Notes: a model not told the origin generated them from the sequence alone. Shown: positions 1 to 8,542, numbered from the stretch's first letter. The stretch: 12,161 nt of DNA from Ectocarpus siliculosus (GCA_000310025.1 FN649751.1:1252354-1264514), one strand, 5' to 3'. Numbers and translations: made by a program.

Positions 1-23
1 TCCCCCCCCCTCCCCTCCCCCCC
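1..23 (+). repeat. Interrupted poly-C tract at the left window edge
   Basis: This is almost pure cytosine with single T interruptions, the same texture as the tail of retrotransposon copy 1 at 4404-4430. It could be a fourth element tail cut by the window edge, or simply one of the C-runs that are frequent here (226-236, 5908-5945, 9333-9344). Confidence 0.5.
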
Positions 24-405
24 GCACCCGGGAGGAGGGCAAGTTTCGATTTCAATTTTCGGGTTTGTTTATACTTACTTCTAAGTAGAACTCCATTATT
101 TAGCACGAGGGGCTTCGTTCACGAAAAAAATTCATGGAAAATAGTTCATGTGCAGAGGTTTTTCTATATCCATCCATCCACGGTGGTTGTTCCCCTTACT
201 ACGCAATTGTTACAGAAATTAGAGTCCCCCCCCCCCGAAATCACCCCGCACGGAAGCCGATTTTCCACTAAATAAACTAGTAGGCCTACATGTCTTGAAT
301 ATTTTTTCACGTAGACCCTTCCTGTTGTATCAAGTTTAATCAAACCACCAAGCAGCAAGCGAAATATCGAAGATTGGGGGTTTGGCAATTTTTTGGGTCA
401 CGCCA

Positions 406-440
406 TGAATGAATGAATGTATGTATGTATGTATGTATGT
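406..440 (+). repeat. GAAT/GTAT tetranucleotide microsatellite
   Basis: About three GAAT units run straight into about five GTAT units. It is an ordinary simple repeat. The open frames crossing it on the minus strand encode Tyr/Ile/His/Thr repeats and are artefacts. Confidence 0.85.
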
Positions 441-587
441 GCCTAATAGGGCCCCATGAGGCAACATGGATGGGATGATTCTCACAGTGCACCATGATCT
501 TGGCCAAGGTACCAGTCGATAATTCATCTTTCTTTGCTATGCCCACCACATTAATTTATTTGTTTGTTTTGGCCTGCGAAGCATTTT

Positions 588-1776
588 GCAGGGAGGAGGG
601 GGGATTTCGACGATGAAACAGCCTTCCTTCCTTGCTTTCTTTTTCTTCGCCTGATGAAGGCTTTTACTACATTTTACCAACATAATTCGGAGACGGTTTA
701 TACCTTCGAGCTGGCTCGTTTTCTATCCGTACAACTCACTCGTGATGTTTTCAAACAAACGTCATGCACTACAGATCGACCAATTTCCTCCACGCACGGC
801 CAATAGGTTGGGATTTAGTAGTAAAAAAGAAGTAGTAGTAGTAGTTCTGGTGAAAAAAGCGAAAGAAACCGATGGTATTCATTGAGGGTGGGAATTATTT
901 TGTGGAGTGACTTTGAAGGAAGGGGAAAGAAAGGAGAATGAAGAAGAAGGTGATGATGGAGGAAGAAGAAAACATGACGTGGAAGAGAGCAAAGGGTTTC
1001 AGCCAGATGACCTTCCTCACAACAAACAAACCCCGCTGGACTGGAGAGGACCTGCCAAAAAGTAGTAGGAATATTGATGGCGAGAGAGAGTGAGTGGCGG
1101 TACATAAAGTAATATATAATGCAGGGAAGACGATGAAGAAAGCAATCCAAAACCAACGCGCGTCCAAAGTACTGTATACTGTAGTAGTGTAGTGGCCATG
1201 GGAAACACGTGCAGTTTTCCTCTGTTGTTGTTGCTACGGTAGGTCTGGCTTTGAACCGGAGAGTGTAGCGTAGACTCCCTCAGCTCCGGTCACAGGGTCC
1301 CAGATCGCGGCCTATGTGCGTGTGTGTTGTTGTGTTCGTCCTATGTATTTGTTATGACGACAGTCCCCACAGTTTTCTTTCGTGGTGAGACGTGTACTAC
1401 ACCTTTTCAGTGTACTTTTTTCGTAAAACTACAAATAAATAAATATCCAGCGTTACACAGGAGGGGGTAAACAGGGCTTTTTTCTTCTTTTTATAAATTT
1501 TCGTGCCCCACCTTTTCTTCCTCCTGCGGTGCCCGCTGAATTCTATCTTTATCGCGAGAAGGGTCCAGCCGTCCCTTTCCCTCATCAACGGTGCTAACGT
1601 CGAAGTTTGGCCTATAGAAGAAGCATTCTGTTTTTTCCACTGCATGCACTGAGACTTGCTGAGACCGACGTGTTGTGGTTGGTCAGAGGTATATACCACG
1701 GTATACATACGTACGTACGTGTACTTCAATCCGTGGTCGATGCTATTAATAAGTAGGAAAGACACACAACACCACA
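588..1776 (+). repeat. Dispersed repeat, copy A (homologous to 6911-7742)
   Basis: This region aligns collinearly with 6911-7742. Shared blocks occur in the same order: a G-rich GATTT-CGATGA start; ACCTTCGAGCTGGCTCG-like sequence at 702; the 15-mer GCCAATAGGTTGGGA at 799; a 49-bp block at 979-1027 with one mismatch; AAAACCAACGCGCG-like sequence near 1150; TTTCCTCTGTTG near 1217; and GGTCGATGCTA followed by AAAGACACAC near 1735-1765. Copy A is longer, mainly because of about 430 bp between about 1230 and 1660 and a GTAC-rich microsatellite near 1708. A 113-codon minus-strand frame (815-1156) corresponds to a 113-codon minus-strand frame in copy B. The nature of the repeat (transposon-derived, duplicated promoter or segmental duplication) is unknown. 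I found no terminal inverted repeats, tRNA-like head or poly-A tail. Confidence 0.75.
826..847 (+). repeat. AGT trinucleotide microsatellite
   Basis: Two short AGT runs are separated by an A-rich spacer, inside repeat copy A. Copy B has only a vestige (AGTAGTAG near 7151), so the array expanded or contracted after the two copies separated. Confidence 0.8.
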
Positions 1777-2086
1777 TACAGTACGTACGTGCGTGTTTGA
1801 ATTCCAGAAGTAAGTGTAGAACAGTTCAGGAAATTGCTGAGAAGCGTTGGATATGAAGTACATGTAGACGTGCAAGTAGCAGGGAACACGGGGTGATTGG
1901 AGGGTGGGAGTCCATAGTGGACACAACCAACGGTAGAGAGTGGGTAACAAGGTGGTCCGTTATAGATAGGTATCGGTAAATTAAGTGATGGAAGACTTGC
2001 CGAAAGAAGAAATAGGGGAACATAGAGAACTCTTCAAGCAATTCCCGAGAGGGAGGTTATTATAGTGAAAAAGAAGAAAATGTATT

Positions 2087-4403
2087 TGGCATGAAGTGGT
2101 GCAGAAGGCCAACGGACGCCTGGAGGGGAACGAAAAGCAGAGGTGGAATTTACAGTATGTAGTGGGACGGAAAAAATATAGCGCAAGGGGGGGATACAGG
2201 AAGGGGTACAGCCACATTGCGAGGTGTGGACGGTGGACGGACTAGTCAGCAGATGTAAAAAGGAGGTTCTAGCAGGACGACACTATAAAGCCTCGGAGTG
2301 CCGTCGGAGAATGAAGCTTTTGACCAAGTGTTTAGGAAGAAGGTGGACACACACATGGATGGGCCCAGAAGAGGTATCAAAGGCAGAATTTGGGAACGAA
2401 CGTAGAGAGAGCTAGAGAAGGAGATCACAGCGAACGGCGAGGTTGAAAAGTTGTGTGAACAAACTGCAGTGCCATAACGTAGCAGGCGCGGATGGGATAG
2501 TCAACGAGTTCGTTCATGAAGTTTGGGGGGAAGGGGATGGTTCAGTAGATGGTGTTGCTGTACAATTAATTGTGAACATGTTTCAGAAGGGAGGTAGAGT
2601 GACCCAGCAAACTTTAGGGGGGTCACACTGTTGAACATCATCGTATGAAAAAAACTGTTGTAAGCTGCGGAACGATGGAATAGCTATCTATCTATTATGT
2701 AGTAGTTAGAGCATAGGAGAGGAACGTAGGACATATGATAGCCAATGAGGCTAAGCTCCCGGAAAAACAGGGGGTACGTAGAGCACGTACGTATAACGTT
2801 TGGGAGAATCCTCCAAGGTCGGAAGATGGCGGGGCTGTACGATACAGTATGGAGACGTGGGCTTTTTGGAAACAATGGCTCAAGTATGGGAGAAAGGGTT
2901 AAACGTGAAGAGTGCTGAAGAAGATGACAGAGTGTACGAAAAGCGCCGTCATGCTAGACGGAGACCTGTCCAACTTCTTCAACGTTGACCAGGGGGTCCA
3001 CACGGTTGGTTACACTTTGTCCCCAACATTGTTTCAGGGGTTCAACGATATGTATGGGAGCAAAGGGGAAGACTTCGGAGTCGGGAATAATGTTGTTTGC
3101 GGATTATTTGTTGGGATCCCATGGGGCTTCAACTGCAGATTGACCCGGCGAAGGATTTTGCCGACCATACGTGGAGATTGCTGTCGTAATGAATGGCGTA
3201 CGACGAAGATAGGGAGAAACCAGCACAGTATAGGGGGACGTGGGGGGTCGAGGAGCTTCCAGTAGTGGATCAGTACACATATCTCGGAGTAGAGATCGCA
3301 AAAAGTGGTAGATGAGGTGCATACATTCATGTCCAAAGTAGTAGCGGAACATGGCAAAGCGGGAGCAAGGAAGTTGCACCCAATACTTGCAAAACGGCAC
3401 CTGGATACACGCATCAAAATGACCATTTTGAAGAGCGTAGTCGTCCCGCCGCTAGAGCACACCGGAGAAGCATGGGAGAGAAATAAGAAGGTAGATCTCG
3501 AGGGGGCGCAGATGAAAGCAGCGAAAACCATCCTAGGATGCTCCAAGCGCACAAAAAGGAGGGCAGCAGTAAGGTCAGAACAGGAGACCAAATCCCTACG
3601 ATCGGGAAGAGACGTAAGGAAGCTAAAATGGCAGTACCGTATGTACGATATGGGAGAGAACAGGTTGCCAAAAATAACTTGGGAGGCGAAGTGGACAAAC
3701 AAGAAGAGGGGTGCATAGACAACCCGCGGAGTGGGCTAAATTTATCGGTGACGTATGGAAGGACGTCGGAATGGACGAAGTTGATGCATTGGAATCGGTA
3801 GGCCTAGACTGGCCCAGAAGAAGGTATCTGTTGCTTTGCCGAGAGAGAGAACAGAATCTAACCAAAGAAACCAAGGATAAAGAGGTTGGTTCTAGATGTG
3901 TACAGAATGTTGGAAACAAGGAAAAGGGTTCAAGGAGTACCTACATGGACCAATGGATACAGGGACAAAGCCGGACGCCAAATTTAGGACTGGGGACATC
4001 GCCTTCGAGAACGTAGACCAAGATATAGGAAGGTAGGGGATGACGACGACACGTTCAAATGTGAAGAATGCGGCTCCGAGCGCGAAGACCGGGTTCATGT
4101 AGCTGCGGAATGTCCGACGTACAAGAAGGAGAAGGAAGTGTGCATGACTGAGCCGGGAAGAATAGAAGGGAGGAATGAGATGGCCAGGAGAAGACGGTAT
4201 CTATCCTCTCGGGCATAGGAAGTGGGCTGAAAAGGCGGGAAGTGATATCGATAGGATAGATAGGCTTGGGAAAACATTATTGAGCCACCTTTGGCAAAGT
4301 AGGAAGGGACGAGTGGCCATCGGTGATCGGTCCTGTGGGAACAACGCTTCGTCCTCTCGAGGACGCGTGGTCAGTGATCTAATCGCTAAAGGCATGCAAT
4401 ACA
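2087..4403 (+). pseudogene. Reverse transcriptase ORF of copy 1, multiply frameshifted
   Basis: Frames in order: 2087-2242 open linker; AGADGIVNE near 2479 (RT motif 1 region, family form APGPDGI); NFRGVTLLNII at 2610-2642 (motif 2) in a shifted frame followed by a stop at 2646; YDTVWRRGLF at 2838-2867, the flank of catalytic motif A; LSPTLF at 3017-3034 (motif B); CGLFV at 3098-3112, where the family has FADD; YTYLGVEI near 3274, then another shift; 3305-3718 (137 codons) post-RT with ILKSVVVP and LRSGRDVRKLKWQYR; RQPAEWAKF from 3717; FKEYLHGPMD at 3929; zinc knuckle C-x2-C-x8-H-x4-C with Cys at 4060, 4069 and 4111 and His at 4096; and GHRKWAEK near 4211. The catalytic Asp of motif A is replaced by Lys (2823-2825) and the ADD of motif C is absent. 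The copy cannot be active. Confidence 0.82.
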
Positions 4404-4430
4404 CCACCCCCCCTCCCCCCCCCTCTCCCC
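4404..4430 (+). repeat. C-rich 3' tail of retrotransposon copy 1
   Basis: A cytosine tract with two T interruptions begins right where homology to the other family copies ends, replacing the poly-A or short-repeat tail usual for LINEs. It abuts the minisatellite at 4432. Confidence 0.7.
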
Positions 4431-4431
4431 A

Positions 4432-4620
4432 GTGTTTGCCATCGGGGTTGGGTTTTCGTCGCTTGGCAACGACGTTGTAAAACAAGCCGCCCCCCCCGGT
4501 GTTTGCCATCGGGGTTGAGTTTTCGTCGCTTGGCAACGACGTTGTAAAACAAGCCCCCCCTCGGTGTTTGCCATCCGGATTGGGTTTTCGTCGCTTGGCA
4601 ACGACGTTGTAAAAGAAGCC
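4432..4620 (+). repeat. Minisatellite, three units of about 65-67 bp
   Basis: Units start at 4432, 4499 and 4564 (periods 67 and 65), each beginning GTGTTTGCCATC and ending GTTGTAAAA(C/G)AAGCC. The unit bodies are nearly identical; differences cluster in the C-run that joins units. Each unit contains an inverted repeat, CGTCG-(8 nt)-CGACG, flanked by TTTT and AAAA that can extend the stem with a bulge. All three minus-strand frames of the unit are stop-free, and because the periods are not multiples of 3, a minus-strand frame (4201-4692, and another at 4386-4769) passes through the unit in different frames. This explains these long frames without invoking a gene. Confidence 0.9.
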
Positions 4621-4984
4621 AATTGACTTCGTGAACTCGGCAACCAGGTTACTTTTTTTTTTTGCCTCTGTTTTTTGTTTTGCGGTAACCACGAATAATG
4701 GTGGTCGAGTAGATCATGTTGTGCGGGGTGGAGAAACCTCACTCCGCGCAAGGGGGATGATCGCACCACGTTGTGTTAAAATGGTCAAGCATCCTCGAGG
4801 CAGTTACGCAGTGCTTATAACTGTCTCTGGAAGTGAAAGCACCAGAAAATAAATTAAGTCATACGCAGCTGTCATCCGTACGCAAGGAAGTAAGCACAAG
4901 ATGCCGAACACCCTTAGCAGGATGCAGCGCACCCTTCATGCGACTCGCCGAATACCTCACGGCGCTTCGCGCTTGGTGATGTGA
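4621..4984 (+). other. Unassigned non-coding sequence with a hairpin
   Basis: No supported gene. An 8-bp stem (4723-4730 with 4740-4747, one G-T pair, 9-nt loop) is the clearest structure. AATAAA occurs at 4849 but no upstream coding region is recognisable. A weak donor-like AA|GTAAGC occurs near 4889. Confidence 0.5.
4723..4747 (+). other. Inverted repeat / potential hairpin
   Basis: GCGGGGTG and CACTCCGC form an 8-bp stem around a 9-nt loop. There is no T-run after it and no neighbouring gene, so no function is assigned. Confidence 0.45.
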
Positions 4985-5095
4985 GAGCTTGGCCCGGTGA
5001 GAACTCGGCGTGCTCCGTCCCGGCTTTGTAGGGATCGCTGAGGTCAATGGTCAAACGACTACGGTATGCACGACCATGAGTACCCCCCCCCCCCC
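4985..5095 (+). mobile_element. 3' fragment of the same non-LTR family (copy 3)
   Basis: From 5040 to the C-run, this matches the reverse complement of the copy 2 end base for base over most positions: GAGGTCAATGGTCAAACGAC here against GTGGTCAATGGTCAAATGAC in copy 2, then ATGAGTAC followed by cytosines in both. The match continues upstream through GTGCTCCGTC at 5010-5019. It ends in 13 C (5083-5095). Only the last codons and 3' end are present, a typical severely 5'-truncated LINE insertion. The left boundary is uncertain; homology fades before about 4985. Confidence 0.75.
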
Positions 5096-6436
5096 TCTGT
5101 ACCAATCTATCCCTCCTTGGAAGAAGTTTCTAGGGAGGGGTAGGGATCCGGCCGGTTGGCGGCGAGTCGGTTCACTTCATCTCAACCTTCTGTGTACGTG
5201 GGTGAGTGGTTACGAGTGAGTGAAAGCGCGCTAGACGTCCGCCACGTCATGGGAAGAAAGTCTGTATTTTGGTCCTCCAGAATTTTCTGGCGGTTCTACC
5301 CGGGTTGTTTTCAACCAAAAACAGACATACATCTCTTCGCCCACGACAAACAATCGTTCATTGTGAAGAGGCAATCGTCCTCAATGGATGTTTTGGGGAG
5401 ATAGATGTGTTCAGAAGGATCTGTCAACTGAACCTTTTTAAAGGTCACCTCCTCTACAAAAATGCTTGAGGAGTAAGTAACAATCAGACATGCCAGAAAA
5501 CGGTATCGATAAGAAAGCGGGTCGATAAACAGAGAGGGCCCACCGTCCCCACCCGACACGCGAGGCCAACGAAAATAATCAAAGACCACCAACCAACCAA
5601 TAAGTCAACAGACACACTCGCGTGATTCTACCCACGACCCCTACCGAGGCCGGCTGGTACTCACCCCCGGGTTTGCAGCGGCCATGCCGTTTCCCCTCAT
5701 ATATGTAAATCTACCTACGTACATTTGTGCAAGGAGCTAAGATCAGAGGCACAGGTGATATCTGTATGTTCAATTCAAACGAGATACTGTAAGTTTTATG
5801 GCGGATTCCTTCCACCTCTATCTCATCCAGTCCGGCACTTATCTTGCTACTCGCTCTGCCATCACCGTCCTGCTCTCCTCGGCCGCACTTGTGTCGTCCC
5901 CTGTGTACCCCCCCCTCCCCCCGTGTACGCCCCCCCCCGGCCCCCATGTAGGTGGCGTCGTTGTCGTCATGAGTCCTTTGCCATTCCAGTTCCAGTTAGA
6001 CGCACCGCACGTAGTTGACTGGCCGCTTCTTCGTCATTGCGCCAGGAGATCGTCAACCTCTCCGCTCCCCGCAGTATCCCCGCGTACCACGGCACCGCCC
6101 CCTCCACCTTCTTCGCTGCGAGAGTCGAGATGGGGCCAGGAGTTCCGATTGTTCTATGAGCGGAAGCCATCTTCCTCGTTCTGTGCTTTAAACTGGCGCA
6201 AACGTACTTGACACATCTCTATTGAAACAGCAGAAGCACGCACATACATGAGTATTGATTGGTACTACTTACTTTCACCAAGAACAAATTGAATTGGTAT
6301 AGTTTTACCAACAAGGAGTCCGCGGCTTGGGAGATTGTGTACAGCAAGTCAGAGGCCCAGGAGAGGCACACAGGCATCACACAGCAGTATATCACACAGC
6401 GTACCACCTCACACAAGCTCAACTTTGAGCCGAGCC
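5096..6436. other. Stretch without a recognisable gene
   Basis: Two open frames stand out slightly. A minus-strand frame at 5311-5592 (93 codons) has a mixed, fairly polar C-terminal half and an acceptor-like TTTTTGTAG upstream of part of it. A plus-strand frame at 5798-6211 (137 codons) is rich in Pro, Ser and Arg because it crosses interrupted C-runs (5908-5945). Neither shows a family motif. Donor-like GGA|GTAAGT occurs near 5473. I would not annotate either as a gene without transcript support. Confidence 0.5.
5908..5945 (+). repeat. Two C-runs, each preceded by GTAC
   Basis: GTGTACC-run and GTGTACGC-run occur in tandem. The GTAC(G)C junction is like the one at the 3' ends of retrotransposon copies 2 and 3, but the sequence upstream shows no homology to the element, so I call this only a low-complexity repeat. 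Confidence 0.6.
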
Positions 6437-6891
6437 CACTCCCTCATCTGCACGAAGACCGGTGCATCAAACTTTCTCCATATGTATCAGGATGGTTCGA
6501 GTAATCCTCAAGACACTACGCCAATGCCACATGCCAATCGCAGTCGAGGATTCTTCCCCATTTACAAATGGTAACTGTACAGATAGGGGGAAAGGGCTCT
6601 ACAAGATGGATTTGGTAACCCCCCCAGACTACCTGCAGGAGATACAGAGGAGGATCTCTGCTCCAAGTCGTCTGTCCTCCTCGTGGATGTCACCATCGTC
6701 AACCCATTTGCAAGTACAAGCATCGAAAGTCGATTCAAACACCAGTGTCCGCTCTCGAAGATAGAGCAGCAAGTAAGGCAAACCACTAGACTATGCGGGA
6801 AATTTCAACCCGTCCTTTCAACCCGTCTAGATCTACCCTCCTTACTGCTTTTTCAACGTATGGTGGCCTAGGCAAAGGCACATATCGGTCA
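6437..6891 (+). pseudogene. Relic of a non-LTR element C-terminal (REL-like) region
   Basis: Motifs of the C-terminal region seen after the RT in many non-LTR elements appear in order but in different frames. At 6437-6481 is H-x3-C with downstream NFLH (the zinc-binding HxxxC part). From 6492 a frame gives a helix-like segment, then KGLYKMDLVTPP ending about 6626, where related proteins have (R/K)PDLV. At 6686-6709 is DVTIVNPF, the usual DVTVVNPL strand. At 6850-6888 is FSTYGGLGKGTYR, matching the usual ETFGGLG-type segment. PDL followed by DVTV is the signature of a PD-(D/E)xK restriction-like endonuclease fold; here Pro has become Met. At least three frame changes make it a pseudogene. It is distinct from the family of copies 1-3. 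It ends just before repeat copy B. Assignment rests on motif recall, not on a search. Confidence 0.55.
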
Positions 6892-6910
6892 ATCGTAGCT
6901 ACCGCCAACC

Positions 6911-6993
6911 GGCGCACGAAGAAGGGGAATTTTCACGATGAGTCTACCTTGGCGGCGCACGAAGAAGGGGAATTTTCACGATGAGTCTACCTT
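6911..6993 (+). repeat. Exact 40-bp tandem duplication
   Basis: Positions 6911-6950 and 6954-6993 are identical, separated by GGC (period 43). The lack of any mismatch, next to heavily diverged sequence, indicates a recent event. It lies at the left boundary of repeat copy B. Confidence 0.95.
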
Positions 6994-7593
6994 TCTCCGC
7001 CTCAAGGCTTCTCAAACAAATAGGTTTTGGAGGCGGTTCACCTTCGAGCTAGCTCGCTTTCTGTCAGTCAGTACGAACACGCGATGTGTTCAAACGCCCA
7101 TGGGCTACTGCATGACCAAATTCCACCAAAGCCAATAGGTTGGGACTTCAGTAGTAGTGCGGACAACGACGATGGCGATGACAATAATTGGAATTAATTT
7201 GGTAGAGACGAAGGAGGAGGAAAGGGAACGGGGGGAACGGACGACCAAACAGCAATGGGGGAGGAAAGCATGGAGTGGAAGAGAGCAAAGGGTTTGAGCC
7301 AGATGACCTTCCTCACAACAAACTACTACGCAGGGATGGAGAAGAACTGCCGCAAAATAGCTAATGATGACGATGAGAAGAGTGATGTTGCGAAAGCACT
7401 CCAAAACGAACTCGCGTGCAAGATAGCAGCCTTGGTAGACATGCACGCGTAGTTTCCTCTGTTGCTACTATTTCTTTCTTTAGTCCGTTGAATAGCTTAG
7501 CCTACTACCCTATAACGCCCGTTCACGGAGTCATAACAGAATCCCAGTTCATGGCATTTAAGAAGTCTTTTGTTCTTTCAACCGTACTAAGAT

Positions 7594-7742
7594 TGACGTC
7601 TTTTCACTGGTCTGGTCAGCCGTTTAGCGCGGTCGATGCTAATAATAAAGACACACACTACACACGCATTGAGGCTGACGTCTTTTCATTGGTCAGCCGG
7701 TTAGCGCGGTCGATCCAATAAGAAAGACACACTAACACACAC
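7594..7742 (+). repeat. 82-bp tandemly duplicated module with TGACGTC
   Basis: Two diverged units start at 7594 and 7676. Each has TGACGTCTTTTCA(C/T)TGGTC, then GGTCAGCCG, TTAGCGCGGTCGAT and AATAA(T)AAAGACACAC. Copy A has one corresponding unit (about 1665-1776), with CCGACGTG in place of TGACGTC. TGACGTC is the core of a CRE/bZIP-type site, but without a gene downstream a regulatory role is speculative. Confidence 0.8.
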
Positions 7743-7900
7743 CTGATCAGAAGGGCATATACCTCGGCATGAAGCCCGGAATCTTGCATCTGATACAAAA
7801 TAACCATGTCAAGCGTGATCATATGTCTACACCCAAATACCATAACAAATACCATAACAGCAGCTCCTACAACGCTCATACAGCGCGCATACACTACATA

Positions 7901-7918
7901 CAGCAGCAGCAGCAGCAG
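7901..7918 (+). repeat. CAG trinucleotide repeat, six units
   Basis: Six perfect CAG units in a region without a supported reading frame. Confidence 0.9.
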
Positions 7919-8470
7919 TTGTTGTGTTCATTCACTGCTTGAACGTTACAATTGCTTGTACATGTGTTACAACAAGCTTCAAACGATATGTAGTAAATGA
8001 AGTGTCGTCCTGTTGTTAAGCTCTGGGTATCACTGATTGGTGCAGCATTCCATGCTGTGCTTCAACATCAGTTCGGCGGTGGGCAGCCAGTCATCCATAA
8101 TCTATATTACAAGGTACGAAGCTGCCCAGTGCCGAGGTATGCACTGACTGTAGTAGATACATGCTATGTAGCCAGTATGTAGAAGAGTTCCCTGTCTGTC
8201 GTGCCTAGACTCCGCAATGTTGTCGTGTTTGTGATACCCTCGCGAGAATCAAGCATAAATGAAGTAGTCTATATCGTCAGTTACTGCCGTCATAATATAT
8301 ATAGTTGCAATTCGCGGCCAAAGTGAATCAGTCATTCCTGAAGATAGTGTAAGCAAGCTGAAGCTGGTGTGTGCATAAATAAGTGTACATGTTGACCACA
8401 CAGACAGGCAGACATAGAAGACCACGAATTGTAAGATTATAGCTTGTTGTTGATAGTAGTATTGTTGCCG

Positions 8471-8502
8471 GTGATGATGTGATGATGTGATGATGTGATG
8501 AC
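8471..8502 (+). repeat. TGATGATG octamer array
   Basis: Three perfect 8-bp units and one variant unit (TGATGACG). In minus-strand frames this gives His/Ser repeats, which are artefacts. Confidence 0.85.
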
Positions 8503-8542
8503 GCGTGTACAAGGTCTGTCTGTGATTGAAAGTTATACTCAC

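Larger units (their letters stand above)
1..587. other. Non-coding stretch with C-runs and microsatellites
   Basis: No coding region can be supported. The short open frames here have no recognisable motif and overlap low-complexity sequence. The stretch opens with an interrupted cytosine tract (1-23), has an ATCC-rich patch near 168-180, a run of 11 C at 226-236, and a microsatellite of GAAT units passing into GTAT units at 406-440. The first C tract resembles the C-rich 3' tail of the retrotransposon family found later in the window, so the left edge may be the end of another copy; that is inference. Confidence 0.6.
1816..4430 (+). mobile_element. Decayed non-LTR (LINE-type) retrotransposon, copy 1
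   Basis: Plus-strand reading frames, broken by many frameshifts and stops, follow the order expected of a LINE reverse transcriptase ORF: pre-RT linker (about 1816-2420), RT palm/fingers (about 2440-3300), post-RT region (3305-3830), a conserved GPMD-containing segment (3929-4008), a zinc knuckle (4060-4113) and a short basic C-terminus to about 4400. The 3' end runs into an interrupted C tract (4404-4430). No apurinic-type endonuclease domain is recognisable at the 5' side, so the copy is probably 5'-truncated or too decayed to read; the left boundary is approximate. The same family recurs at 4985-5095 and 11539-12161. It lies just after repeat copy A. Confidence 0.85.
6911..7742 (+). repeat. 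Dispersed repeat, copy B (homologous to 588-1776)
   Basis: Collinear with copy A but shorter. Shared landmarks are ACCTTCGAGCT at 7040, GCCAATAGGTTGGGA at 7131-7145, the 49-bp core at 7275-7323, CCAAAACGAACTCGCG near 7401, TTTCCTCTGTTGCT near 7452, and GGTCGATGCTAATAATAAAG near 7631. Copy B has two internal duplications that copy A lacks: a 40-bp exact repeat at its left end and an 82-bp module at its right end. A plus-strand frame (7255-7452, 65 codons) begins with a MEWKRAKG segment matching MTWKRAKG in copy A (from 974), but the frames diverge after about 18 codons. The minus-strand frame 7105-7446 is 113 codons, as in copy A. Confidence 0.75.
7743..8539. other. Non-coding stretch with short repeats
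   Basis: No supported gene. It contains a 12-bp direct repeat (CAAATACCATAA twice, 7834-7857), six CAG units (7901-7918) and a GATGATGT array (8471-8502). A 61-codon plus frame (7997-8182) has no recognised motif. Confidence 0.5.

Noticed and set aside
3034-3702. Minus-strand ORF of 222 codons
   Set aside because: It lies antisense to the reverse transcriptase relic, whose plus-strand motifs are clear, so it is a shadow frame.
4432-4620. CRISPR array
   Set aside because: The whole 65-67 bp unit repeats with no unique spacers, there are only three units, and the context is eukaryotic.
4470-4620. Vector contamination: each unit contains ACGACGTTGTAAAAC, identical to 15 bases of lacZ-alpha/M13 cloning vectors
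   Set aside because: The match ends at 15 bases, followed by sequence unlike the vector, and it recurs only because the unit is repeated. It is best read as chance, but it could trip contamination screens.
4201-4769. Minus-strand ORFs of 163 and 127 codons
   Set aside because: They come from the stop-free minisatellite and the antisense of the copy 1 retrotransposon.
5798-6211. 137-codon proline-rich ORF as a gene
   Set aside because: The prolines come from C-runs, and no domain, splice context or start context supports it.
6485-6510. tRNA or SINE B-box (GGTTCGA) near 6494
   Set aside because: The rest of the B box does not fit, no A box precedes it, and the sequence is better read as part of the REL-like relic.
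588-7742. Repeats A and B as the two LTRs of an LTR retrotransposon
   Set aside because: They are too diverged and differ in length. No primer-binding site, polypurine tract, gag, protease or integrase is visible between them, and the interior is explained by non-LTR pieces and a minisatellite.
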